Shown here: positions 1 to 12,038 of the stretch, piece by piece | How the letters are laid out: every line of letters starts with the position of its first letter | Numbering within the stretch: the first letter of the stretch is position 1 | Source: Dermatophagoides farinae | Lineage: Eukaryota > Arthropoda > Arachnida > Sarcoptiformes > Pyroglyphidae | Reading direction: 5' to 3' | Assembly: GCF_024713945.1 (NCBI RefSeq) | Contig: NC_134683.1 | Location: forward strand, 870,501-934,500 | DNA: 64,000 nt | Translations under genes and position numbers: made by a program | Notes under the pieces: model-generated | Database searches by the model: none | What the model saw: the letters and a program-made list of their open reading frames with translations, nothing else | What the model was told of the DNA's origin: nothing

Positions 1-1280
1 TTTTTTTTGAAACAAAAAAAACCATATTCATCATTCAAACAGCTAATGATGAGCTATACGCATTTTCTTTGTTTTGTGTTTAGATTCATTTGAACAAAAC
101 AAAGCTAAAGTGCAGAAAAAAAATGTCAATTCCTTGTTATTTCCCACGCTGCTTGTTTCCACATTGGTTTGATTTTTTTTTTCATTTATTTATCTTTTTT
201 CCCCTTAACCACAATTAGGTTGTTTCTGTTTTTTTTTTTGTTTGTTTGTCTCAAAAGGGGATTTATATCGATGGTTAGGATATTTGTTTCTCCTTCTTTT
301 CCATCATCATCATCATCAACATCATGTAAATTATCTTCTGTCAATTTTTTTTTCATTCAAAACCATTATTATCATTTTAATACAACTGTATGTATTTGAA
401 AATCTCGTGATGATGATGATGATGGTGGTATGAACATGGTTAATAATGTGTGTGTGTGTTTGTGTTTGTTTGGTTTTCTGAATTTGATTATTTCATTCAA
501 AATGAATTAATCAAATGATGATGATGATGATGAAAAATCTGATTGATTATTATCTAATCATTTGCAATCAATCGATCGATTAAATCAATTAATTTAACAG
601 AAAAAAAATAATAAATAAATTTTCATCATCATTTTTTTTTCTCTTGAATGTTGAAATAATAATTTAGTCTATAATATATAGAGAGTTTATTATCACATAG
701 ACTTTATTGGAGAAAAAAACCAAAACCAAAATTTTTTTTTCATTCTCCATTCGATCAATCGTCATTGATAATTTTTCATATAGATTTTATATTCAGGGTA
801 TTACCATAATTATGAATGATGAATGATTAGGATTAGGATTTTATATTTGGCCTATTTGAGAGCTAAAAAAGATAAGGCAAATCATCATCCCTTTCGTTCT
901 TTGGAATTAAATCTGAATGGAGAATGTTTGCAACAACAACAACAACAACATCAACGGCGAAAAAATGGAAAATTTCCTTGATCAAAATCCATTCAATTCT
1001 TTTTTTTTCTTGTTGATTATTTTGACATTGCGACATTATGACAAAGTGTTAGATTTTTTTTTCTTTCTCTCTCTCTCTGTTTATTGACAACAAATATGAT
1101 TTGGTTTTCCTGTTTATATACACACAAACAATGATGTGTCCTCGCCACTGGCATTTTCTGTTGTCATTGAATGATAATTTTTTTTTTGCTGTTTTTTAAT
1201 TTAAATTTTTCAATTACTAATTTTTTTTTGTTTACTTTTCATTTGTTTGATTTTTTGTTGTGAAAAAAAAATTTCTATAG
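1..1280. other. Probable PGAM5 intron or upstream sequence, no exon recognised
   Basis: This stretch is A+T-rich with poly-T runs, short ATC/GAT repeats and a GT tract near 450-470. It ends in an acceptor (tttctatag at 1272-1280) that opens the PGAM5 exon. I found no segment resembling the upstream PGAM5 coding sequence, so the earlier exons probably lie left of the window. The short open frames here are low-complexity only. Confidence 0.5.
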
Positions 1281-1565
1281 CAGTTTTTCCAGGATGGTGC
1301 CCGTATTGAAAGTGCATTTCGAAAATATTTTCATCGTGCTGATCCATCACAGAAACAAGATAGCTACGATATACTTGTCTGTCATGGAAATGTGATTCGT
1401 TATTTTGTTTGTCGTGCATTACAATTTCCACCGGAAGGATGGCTAAGATTTTCATTATATAATTGTAGTATGACATGGGTTGCCATCAAACCAAGTGGAC
1501 GTGTTATTGTCTATACGGTTGGTGATACTGGCCATTTATCTCGTGCTCAAATGACGACCAATTAG
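1281..1565 (+). CDS. PGAM5: PGAM5 mitochondrial Ser/Thr phosphatase, last exon only
   Basis: Terminal coding exon of the phosphoglycerate-mutase-fold protein phosphatase PGAM5. It is 94 codons plus a TAG stop, entered at phase 0 after the acceptor AG at 1279-1280. The translation aligns by memory with the human C-terminus: [17 protein letters not shown], then the second catalytic-histidine box [20 protein letters not shown], then [12 protein letters not shown] and a closing [15 protein letters not shown]. In the family, the histidine of the CHGNVIRY box helps form the phosphohistidine active site. PGAM5 acts at mitochondrial membranes in mitophagy and cell-death signalling (family knowledge). 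The N-terminal anchor and the first RHG box are not in the window. Identification is firm; the upstream gene structure is unknown. Confidence 0.93.
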   Translation, partial: QFFQDGARIESAFRKYFHRADPSQKQDSYDILVCHGNVIRYFVCRALQFPPEGWLRFSLYNCSMTWVAIKPSGRVIVYTVGDTGHLSRAQMTTN

Positions 1566-3829
1566 TAGTAATAATAATCAGTGAAAATACTAAAAAAAAG
1601 TGCCGATAATAAGTAAAAAAAAAAAATATTAGAAGAATTTTATCATTTGATAAACATATATAATACGTGTATGGATTTATTCATTTTGTAATTTTTAAAT
1701 CAATCATCGAATTTTCAATATTGCCATCCTCATCATCATCATCATCATCGATCTTTGATAGTCTGGATCATGTTGCCATATGAAAAAAAAACGATTTCAT
1801 CATAAAAAACAAGAAAAAAAATTCAATCATCGTCATCATCATCATCATATTTATTCGTATCGATTTAAAAAAAAACAAATCTCAAAACACTTTCAATACA
1901 GATATATACACACACACACACACATCTACATTATATATTTTTTATATGAATCTACTACCACTCTACTACTGTTACTTTTCTCAACAAATTGATACGAACA
2001 TTCAAATTCATATAAACAATTTACATACACTCATACACACATACCGGAAACAAATTTTCACATCAAATGTTTATTGTTGGCTTTTTTTCCGTTATAGAAT
2101 TCTTCTTTTCTTCAATAATTGATTTCAATTCAATCAGAATGGAATCAATTGAAAAATTCTCTTCCAATTTTTTTTTCATATATTGTAATCATTTCAATCA
2201 ATTTTTTCTCTTCTTTTCATTTGAAAATTATCTTTTGATTTCAATTTTCATTGTTATAATCACTTATATAATCTCAACATTGTCATAATCATTATGTGTA
2301 AATTATAAATAATAATATAGTCATTATTATTTTGATCATCGATTTATTGATGATCAAATTATTTTTTTTTTGTTTGTTTGTTTGTTCATTAGGATCATTA
2401 TTATTTTTTTCAGATTTTCAATTTTTTTTTTTGTTTCTCAAATCTGATTTTCTTCATTCATTCATTTATTCATTCTTTTTTTTTGCCATTTAAAATTAAA
2501 CTTATCATCAACAACTTTGTGTTGTTGTTATTGTTGTTGAATTTTGAAATTTATTTGTTTTGTATGAACAAGAAAAAAAAGAAAAAAAAATTTCGCGCGC
2601 GCTTTTCTCGTTTTTTGATTGTTTCGAAATTTAAACCCGTGCAAAAAAATTATATTCGAATTATTTAAAAAAAAAACGTGCACGTTTTTCTATTTCAACA
2701 CAATCAAAACCAATCATGTTGAAATGGTCGAATATTAATGAACACACATACACACACAATGAGTGTTGGATGATGATGAGTGTGTGTGTGTGTGTGTGGT
2801 GTGTGTGGTTGAAATCTGGAGCTACTTTTATATTTGCTACTACTTTTTTTGTTTTAGCTGTTCGAGCAACAATATTGTGTGTGTATGAATGCTGATGCTG
2901 ATGCTGATACTGCTGCTGGTGATGATGATTATGATCACGATTTTCGAAGAACAAAAAAAAAAATTTTTTTTTCTGATATTGGAATCTTTCATTGTAAAAA
3001 CAAAAAGTTTTTTTCTTTGTGTGTGTGTGTGTGTGAAAAGAAAATCCAAGTTTTCGAATTTCTCATTATATAATTTATCATTGTTTATTTGTTTGTATTG
3101 AAACATTGTCATCATAATCATTTTTGTTATTGCTTTTTTTCGAATTAATCTTGACCAACGCGCCAAACGTTTTTTTCCGTTTTGTTTCGTTTCGTTTCGT
3201 TTCGTTTCGTATCTGGATTCAATTGAATTGATCAATTCATTCATTTGTAATGTATGTATTTTGGATTTATTTTTGATTATAATCAATAGATGAGTCACTA
3301 GATATTGTTGTGATAAAAATTCGAAATTAAAATATCTGAAATTTGTGAAAATTTTTGTTTTTCAATTCTTTATTGAACAAACAAAAACAATTGTCATGAC
3401 AATTGAAACATTGATTTTTGAACGATTAATCAGACAATATAATTTTGTCAAACATAAAACTGACTCTATTATGATGATGATTGTCGATGATGAAATTCGA
3501 ATCAAATTGCCATAACCATCATTGTTGTCATTCGAATCTTGTTTTGGGTTGAAAAAAATTAACTTTTTATCCTTTTGTTTGTTTTTGTTTTTTTTTTTTT
3601 CATTAAAATAGTTACCAAAACAACAACAACAACGAAATAAAAAAAAACGAGATCAAATCGAATCAAATCATTCGACATTTTATTGTCGTATATTGAGTTG
3701 AATGAGATTTCAATTACAATCAAATTAAATGCATCATTGGAATCATCATAAAAATCAATTTCATCATCAAAACAACCATCATTGTCATCATATTTATCAT
3801 AATAATAATCAGCATAAATAATAATCATA
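1566..3829. other. Intergenic spacer, low complexity
   Basis: This spacer lies between the PGAM5 stop and the CNOT3 start. It contains ATC repeats (about 1725-1750 and 1828-1848), CA and GT tracts (about 1908-1922, 2778-2798 and 3019-3034), a short TGATGC run near 2890-2915 and a TTTCG pentamer run at about 3185-3210. Open frames here are rich in Phe, Lys or His and show no family resemblance. The CNOT3 promoter should be in its last few hundred bases, but I see no clear TATA box. Confidence 0.6.
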
Positions 3830-6800
3830 ATGGCGGATAGAAGAAAATTATTAGGTATGTTTTTGTAGAACGATTCTTTCGATATACTCATATATGTTTG
3901 ATTTAAATTTTTTTCATTGTTTCGCTGACACACAAACAGCTGAAATTGATAGATGTTTGAAAAAAGTAAATGAAGGTGTCGAAACATTCGAAGAGATTTG
4001 GCTTAAAGTTCATAATGCCACCAATGCTAATCAAAAAGAAAAATATGAAGCTGATCTCAAAAAAGAGATTAAAAAATTACAGGTATTTAATTGATAATTA
4101 TAATTTTATCGTTAATTTAACATTTGAATCATTTTTTTATCCAAAATTCATAGAGACAACGTGATCAAATAAAAACATGGTTAGCATCCAGTGAAGTGAA
4201 AGATAAAAGAGATCTAAGTAATTATCGGCGATTAATTGAAATGCAAATGGAACGTTTTAAAGTGGTTGAACGTGAAACCAAAACAAAAGCTTATTCAAAA
4301 GAAGGACTAGGTGCAGCACAGAAATTAGATCCGGCACAAAAAGAGAAAGATGAAATCACTAATTGGCTATCGAATTCGATTGAAAAATTATCCGAACAAG
4401 TTGAACTATTTGAAAGTGAATTAGAAAATCTACAAACAACGCAGAAGAAAAGTAAAAAAGATCGTGAAAAACAGGAACGACATGATTGCGTTAAGAATCG
4501 TGTGGAAAAACATCGTTATCATATCAAACAATTGGAAACATTAATGCGAATGTTAGATAATGAAACCGTAGAAGTGGAACAGATCAAAAAAATCAAAGAT
4601 GATATTGAATATTATATTGAATCATCACAAGATACGGAATTTCAAGATAATGAATATATCTATGATGATCTTGATCTTGAAGATATGCAAGCATTCCGTG
4701 CAAATAATGTAGTAGATTTAACCAATGTACTAGCTGGTGCTGCTGGTAAAAATTCAACAGGATCTTCATCAACCAAATCAAATAATGATAATTCAACAAC
4801 GTCATCAACAGCGAATAATAATAATAGTACGACAACGGCTAATATGGAAAATGTTGATAGTAATTCATCATCTGAGAATAATAACAATAACCAAAATGCC
4901 TATTCAAATTCATCGTCAGCGAATGAATCGCCGGCACCAAGTCCTGGTCTTCAACAACAACAACAACAACAACATAGTAATAATAGTCATCATTCCACCA
5001 ATACGACATCAACGGCAACAACGACATCTTCATCTACATTGTCGAAATCGGCAATGAATATTCAGAATAACAACAACAATAATAATCCATTGTCAGCAAA
5101 CAATATTAATAATAATAATTCAACAGAATTTTCATTCATTACGAATAGTGTATCATCCAATCATCATAACAATAGTACACTAACGTCTACATCGTCAATT
5201 ACATCTGTGACAAATCAATCGTCTTCAGGTAATAATAATAATAAGATCACAACAACCGTATGGGCTAATTCATCTGTGAAAAATATTCTGAGCAACAATA
5301 CTTCCACAACGCAATCAGGTTTGTTTTTTTTTTTTTTTTTGATTTTTCATTTTTTGATTTCAATTATTTTGTTTATCGATAAAATAGTTACAACAACACC
5401 TTATGCTGCCGCAGTTGCCTCATCAGTTACCGGTTCTGGAACATCATTATCATCGTCATCATCGTTGTCGTCAACAGCAACAAAAATCTCATCAACATCT
5501 TCGGTCACAACGGCGACGAATGATTCGAATTTACAACAATCGAATGATTCATCATCAATTAATAATAATAATCATCCATCAACATCAACAGTGGTAACAT
5601 TATATAGTGCAGCAGCTGCCGCTGCATCAACGATAACATCGGCACCAACCGCTGTTGTAAATAATACGAATCCTAATCAAACAAATCCATGGAATACATC
5701 CAATCTTGCGGCAATCGTATCAAATAATGCAAATTCGACTCAACAACAACAACAACCTCCTCCGATTCAATTGACGCCTCAACAACAACAATATTTGCTA
5801 CAAAATAATCACTTACTAAATGGTTATAAAGGAATAACGAATGTTGAAAATCTTAAGGGTTTAGCAGCAGCAGCTGTAGCTCAAGGAATGTTACCACCAT
5901 CGGTAACGAATACTGCACCGAGTAACATAGATAGTGATCTTATTGGTGGCGATACACCTCAAGCAAATGCTTTATTATCTCCAGCATTAATGGCTAATGC
6001 CGCTGGACAAAGTGCCGTTCTGAATAATCAATTATCAGCTGTTCATTTAAATGATCTAGCAGCGAATCAACCAAATTCGAATCAACAGCAACAATCATTT
6101 CAACATCTTGATCATCTTAATCATGCAAATTTATTGAAAAATAATGTATGTATTTAATCATCATTTTCTATAATTTTATCCCCATTTTTTATTTAATCAT
6201 GATAAATCATCATTTCTATAGCTAATGATGCATCAGCGACAAATGCAGACAGCAAATGTGCCAGTTTCATCTGTTTCACCACCAACTAATATGGCAACAA
6301 CTGTTAACCAACAAAACAAACCACAACAACAGCAGCAGCAGCCACAACCACCACCATCACAACAGCCGCCGAATCAAATGAACATATCACAGCAACAAGT
6401 CGATGTGACCAAAAATGCAAATATTCAAAATCAATTGAATAATCTTGTTAATCAACAACAACAACAACTACAGCAACAAACACAGCCGAATCAGCCACCA
6501 CAATCACAGAATTTTTATTCATCGACAATGTTGTCAAGTCAACCAAACAAGCCAACCATTACAAAGCAAACATTATTTAATATGCATTTACTTGATGCAG
6601 CGTTTCGTCAACCTATTATTCCGATCGATTCGTATCGATTAAGGTTTGTTTGATTAATTATCCATTTGTAATAATGATATTTAATTGATTATTTTTTAAT
6701 TGAAAATAGACCATTGCATATAAAACTACCACAAAATAATACATATTCACAGATGTCTAGTATGTCTAGTTTTCCTAATCAACCGTTGCCTCAATTCCAC

Positions 6801-7216
6801 AATATTGATTTCTATGATCGTCTAACACCGGAAACATTATTTTTCATCTTTTATTATATGGAGGTAATTTTTTTTTTTTTTTGATTTAATCATGTGAAAA
6901 AAAATCATTTTTGTTTCATTTATATAAAAAAAGGGAACAAAAGCACAATATATGGCAGCTAAAACATTGAAGAATAAATCCTGGCGTTTTCATACAAAAC
7001 ATATGATGTGGTTTCAAAGACTCGAAGAACCAAAATTAATAACCGATGATTATGAACAGGTATGTTGTGGGTCTCGAAGATTTTTTTTTCTAATTAATAT
7101 TTTGTTTTATCAACCAGGGAACCTATATTTATTTTGATTTCGAAAAATGGATTCAACGTAAAAAAGACAACTTTACATTTGAATACAGATATCTCGAAGA
7201 TAAAGAATTGAATTGA
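3830..7216 (+). CDS. CNOT3: CCR4-NOT transcription complex subunit 3
   Basis: Eight coding exons: 3830-3854, 3940-4082, 4154-5318, 5388-6145, 6222-6643, 6710-6863, 6934-7059 and 7118-7216, giving about 963 residues. The start follows the family N-terminus (MADRRKLL, then [15 protein letters not shown]). Residues 1-240 match the conserved coiled-coil Not3 N-domain ([20 protein letters not shown], and [10 protein letters not shown] at its end). The middle (about 250-800) is an Asn/Ser/Thr/Gln-rich linker. The last 130 residues form the NOT box ([38 protein letters not shown]). CNOT3 binds CNOT2 and CNOT1 through this box and helps couple mRNA deadenylation to decay. All junctions are GT..AG and keep frame. 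The third intron (5319-5387) is 69 bases with no stop in frame, so its retention would only insert 23 mostly hydrophobic residues. The linker is longer than in vertebrates. Confidence 0.95.
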
Positions 7217-10200
7217 AGCGGAAAAATTCTAAAATTTCATATTCTTTGTTCTATTTTCATGTTTATATCTCTTATGTTCAAGATAAGAAGAAAATTCATT
7301 TCACATCACTACCAACATTATCACCACTATCACATTCAATTTTGGATTTCTATTTCAATGTCAAAAATAAAATAAAATTGAAATGATTCTTTGTGTGTAT
7401 CTCTATTTCATTCTATATATATATGATGATTAAAAATCACTAAGAGAATATTCTTTATTAATTTTTGTTGAATCAAACAAACAAACAAAAAATATAAATT
7501 ACTTGTAATGTGTCTGTCATGTAATTTTTTTTTAATATATATAAATTTGCTTGAGCCAATCACAATTGGTGTGATGTCGATTTAATAATGATGATCATGA
7601 TGATGATGATGATTCTTTGTTACTTATTATTATTATTATTATTATTATATGAAATTATCATTATTTTAAATATATGCAAATCATTAACAATTTAAATTGA
7701 AAAGTAAATTTCAATTCTGGCAATTCCTAAATGATGAATCGAATTTTTATTTTTAATTAATTAAATTTCAATGTGTGTGTGTGTGCGCGGTTTGTTTGTT
7801 GGTTGTTTATCAATTTATTAACGTTCAATGTCTTGTTGATGCTAGATCTATTGGATTGATGACCTTTGTTTCCATTCATGTAGTTTGTAATTGAATTTTT
7901 CTTTTTCTCGTTTTTTTTTGTTTTGTTTTGTTTTGTTTTGTTTTGCTTCAATGTAAAACACCATCATTTTTTTGTTTTTTTTTCGTTATGTTTGTATATT
8001 TGTTGTGTTTGATATTGACGATGATAATGATGTTGTTGTTCATGATGATCATGATGGTCTTGGTCATCGACATCTTTACGTTGTTGCTGTTATTGCCTTG
8101 GAGCATATCTTTTTTTTTCTACTGCGTGTTTTTAATTTTTCCTTTACTGTTTTGCCTTTATATAAACAATTCAGAATTTGATAAAATAACAAAAAATTCT
8201 CTTTAAAATTGCACAAATTCAATGTCGTCATCATTTGAAATGGAAATAATGATGAAAAAAAATTGGATGTTAAAAAAAAATCTAAAACAATTAAATGAGG
8301 AAATAAAATGGAGCTGAACAAATCCATGAAATGATGTGTATGATAAATTTAAACATAAAATTGTCATTTGTCAAATGAGAAAAAAAAATCCACAAAGTCA
8401 TCATGATAATGATAATATAATAAAGGAGAGAAGGGTTGCACGTGTCAGACGAAAAAAAAAACAATGCACGTGTATATAACAAGATACAAGTCATATCCTG
8501 TTTCAAATTTATGATTAAATCAAATCTGATTTTTTTCCCTCTTAATTTCATACATTTATTTATAAACACTTTTGTTATTTGAATTTTGTCCAGATTCGAA
8601 CGTTGTATCTGAGCATATATATTTTTTTTCTGCCAATTCATGTTGCTGACCAAAGTTGAAATTGAAATTGAAATAATTACATTTTTCGAAGGTCAACATT
8701 ATTATCATCATCATCATCATAATCATGATCATTATTTATTAACAATTACCTTAGTAGCAGAACAACGGCATCGGCAAACAAAATGAAAATCACTTTCTTT
8801 TTATTTTTTATTTTTGCTTTATTAATTGCTATTTTTTTCCACTTTTCCTCGTGATATATTTATAGTATTACAATTACAATCACAAAATTTGTAATAATTA
8901 TGATGATGATAATGGTGTTAGATTGATTGAAGGTTTTTTTTTCTCCAAAATCCAAAAGTCCATAAATCGAAAACAAGGTTTCAAAAAAAAAAAAAATGTT
9001 TCCAGAACTTTTGATTTTTTTTTCTTCCACCATTTGCATGAAAAAATAATTTGACGATAAATGGAATGAAAAAAAAACAAATTTAATCGATTCAATAAAA
9101 TTAATTTCCTCATCATTTAATGCCATTATTTCACAAATTGATCGATAATAATAATAATAAAATGTGTTTGGAACAAATTTCTTTGCCATTTACATATCTA
9201 TTTATCATCCAATTTTCCGGATAGGCTCCAATCATCTTTCATTGTAAATGGACGGGAAATGTTTCAAAATTGGTTTTCTTATCAATTCAAAATTTGATTT
9301 TGATTGAATTTGATTCATGAATTGATGAAATCATGAAAATTACCAATTTTGATTATTATGCCTCACAATTTAGCGATTTCCTTTCTTATTCTTCTTCTTC
9401 TTAAACTTTCTTTTTATAAATAATAAGATGAATAATGAAAAAAAAAGAGATTTTTCCTCTTTGTATACAAAGGCCACATGTTTTTTATGTACATAGTATT
9501 GTGGATGAGAATATTATTATTATTATTGTTATGATTGATTCATCATCATAATCATCATCATCATTTTTTTTTTTTGTTAATTTATTCAGAAAAAATTAAC
9601 TTGAATCTTTGTGAATGAATGGAATGAATGAAACACCACAACACAACATGCAATGTGACAATGCCAAGGTATCCGTATATATGAATGATTATCATTGAAA
9701 ATTTTCAAAGTTCAAATCAAGATTTACTGAAAAGGAAATGAGATGAAGAGAAAAAAAAGGAAAATCATCATCATCATCATCACAATGACAATTACTTGTA
9801 TTCAATGTGGTGGTTCTCACCATCATCATCATCATCATGATCATTGTTAGCCATTTAAAGTCCAATGTTCATCATCATGATCATTGCCAGTGCCACTACA
9901 TTAGTGTAGTGTACCATACTTTTTTTTCATTCATTTCTTCATTTTATTGCTACATATGTACAAATAGGTTCCAAGAAGAAGAAAAAAATCGATGTTGAAT
10001 CCATCATGGAACACGTTTTTAATGGATGTGGATGATATTAAAGTGATAAAAATAAAGATGTTTAGAAAACAAAAACCCCACCTCTTTTTTTTCATTTCAT
10101 ACATATTGAAACATACGGTAATAAGAAAACCGTTTATCTCTAACTAATGTGTCTGTCTGTTGTCAATGTACAACAAATATTGCATATTGTTCACAAAGGT

Positions 10201-10238
10201 AAAGTAATTTCTTTTTTTTCTGAAACATTCATTCAGGG
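7217..10238. other. Intergenic spacer, low complexity
   Basis: About 3 kb between CNOT3 and the glycine-rich gene. It carries a run of TTA triplets (about 7626-7648), a GT tract near 7772-7787, a TTTTG pentamer run at about 7918-7944 and many ATC/GAT tracts. No open frame resembles a known protein. The 3' end of CNOT3 has an AATAAA-type signal near 7366-7371, in the context aaaaataaaataaaattg. Confidence 0.5.
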
Positions 10239-10247
10239 TATAAAAAG
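10239..10247 (+). promoter_or_regulatory. TATA box of the glycine-rich peptide gene
   Basis: The sequence TATAAAAAG lies 119 bases upstream of the ATG. A start site about 30 bases downstream (near 10269-10275) would give a leader of roughly 85-90 bases. It is one of the few isolated perfect TATA boxes in the left half, which fits a highly expressed short gene. Confidence 0.6.
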
Positions 10248-10357
10248 CCCAGTGGCCGAACATTCAAAAATCATCATCAAACACACAAACAAACAAACAA
10301 ACAAACAAGCAAACCAACAAACAACTGTTGTTGAAATATTACGAATCATAAAAAAAA

Positions 10358-10666
10358 ATGAAATTCACCGTAAGTTTATTGAAATATGAAAAATTTACAT
10401 TTACCGGTTTTTTTTCATATATATAGATTATTTTCGCTCTTATAATCGCCGCCATGATGGCTGTTGTTTCCGCTCGTGGTTATGGTGGCCACGGTGGTGG
10501 TATCCGAAAACATGGTGGTGGCGGTGGTGGTGGTTATCGTAAACACGGTGGTGGTGGTGGTGGTCACCGTAGCTATGGTGGTGGTCATGGTAAACGAGGT
10601 GGTGGTGGTGGTGGTTATCGTGGCGGTCATGGTGGTGGACGAGGCAAAGGCAAACATTGGGGTTAA
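10358..10666 (+). CDS. Small secreted glycine-rich peptide
   Basis: Two exons, 10358-10369 and 10427-10666, separated by a 57-base intron (gtaagt..atatag), give 83 residues. The spliced N-terminus is a good signal peptide: MKFT, a hydrophobic IIFALIIAAMMAVVSA core, and a likely cut before RGYGG. The mature part is almost only Gly with Tyr, His, Arg and Lys, in repeats such as GGGGGGYRKHGG and GGHGKRGG, so it is strongly basic. Such peptides occur in arthropods as cuticle or silk-like proteins and as glycine-rich antimicrobial peptides; sequence alone does not decide between these. An AATAAA lies at 10828-10833. Without splicing the signal peptide would be lost, which supports the intron. Confidence 0.8.
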
Positions 10667-12038
10667 AACCAAAGCAATATCAATCAAACATCAAACATCA
10701 AATAATCATCATCAGTATGGCGAAGAATGATGGTCTAGTCATTTGTTGAATAATGGCTACAAAAGTGCTAAAAAAAATGTTTTCAAAAACATTCGTAGAA
10801 CGAATATATATCTTGATTTTTTTTGAAAATAAAAGTGATTTTGTGTGCTCATAAAATTTTTGTTTTTGAAAATATCCATTCATTGATATAGCCATTGAAA
10901 TAAATGCAATACAGTGAAGCCTGCGTTCAATCCCAAAAAACAACCTGTTGCTGCTTCATTACAAATTAATTAATTTATTTATTTATTCATTATCATCATT
11001 ATTATTAATGTGAAAAAAAAGAATTTATAAAAATAATCTTAACCAGGGTCTAAATCATGCAAGTGTGGGTGGGTGTGTTTGTGTGTGTAACATGACATTG
11101 ATTGTTAACATGAATAACCGAGAGTGAGAAAAAAAGGGATTTCCATTTGTCGTGTGTGTGTGTGTGTATATGGATCACAATAATTTTAAAAAAGAAAAAA
11201 AAAACGAATGACAAATAGAAACAAAAAGATTTGAATCAAAATCGATATTGAATAATCAAAAAGAAAAAAAAATTATTCAATTTTTCTCCATACAAATCAA
11301 TTGGTTAGTTTAAATAAAAATTGTGAAAATTCGCCCTACAAAACATGTGTGTGTGTGTGTGTGTATCAGTAATAAGTAGTTTATGCATGTCTTGTGATTG
11401 TGTTTGTGTGTGTGTGTGCAAATAGTCGAATCATCATATCATCATAAATTCATTAATTTAATTAATGTCGACATGAACAACACTAAAATAATATAATAAC
11501 GAAACGTGGATTGAAACACCGACAAAAAAAAACAGAGACACACAAATATATGACCAAACGGTTTTGAATGAATGAAAAGAAAAGAATTCAAATACAATTA
11601 CAAACAGAATTGAACAATAATAATAATGGTGAAAATACTAAACGAATTGTGGGGTGAAAAAAAAAGAATGACAGATAGAAAAATGTCAAAAAAAAAATTG
11701 ATTTCTGTGTGTGTGTGGGTGTTGTGTTTTGTTATTTGAAAATGCATGACATATTTTTTTTCATAATAATGAATTGAATTTGAAAATTTGTATCCCATGA
11801 TGGATGGTGAAAAACATACAAAAATGTGTGTGTGTGATGATCAATAATAAAATTTGATAAGAAAAAAAAATTGAAATGTAACTCAAAGTGTGAGACAAAG
11901 AGAGATAGAGAAGAGATCGTTTCCAGATTAATTGATTGCTCAAATGAGTTTTGTTGGTGTGTGTGTGTATGTGGTATATGGTTCATTGAATATTTAGGGT
12001 TGTTTGTTGTTGCTGTTGTTGTTATGAATGATTTTTAT
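10667..12038. other. Convergent intergenic region
   Basis: This region lies between the glycine-rich gene (+) and the CNOT6 stop (-), so it should hold both 3' ends. It has an AATAAA at 10828-10833 on the plus strand and several GT tracts (about 11152-11168, 11345-11364, 11408-11420 and 11705-11718). No coding sequence was recognised. Confidence 0.5.

Noticed and set aside
3185-3210. TTTCG pentamer run as a telomere-like repeat
   Set aside because: Only about five units, not an arthropod TTAGG repeat, and embedded among other simple repeats.
3559-3987. 142-codon minus-strand frame over the CNOT3 start
   Set aside because: Tyr/Asp-rich product of ATC repeats antisense to the CNOT3 5' region.
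10415-10687. Thr-rich open frame opposite the glycine-rich gene
   Set aside because: It is the complement of GGT repeats (ACC/ACA codons) and has no independent signal; the plus strand has a signal peptide, an intron and a TATA box.
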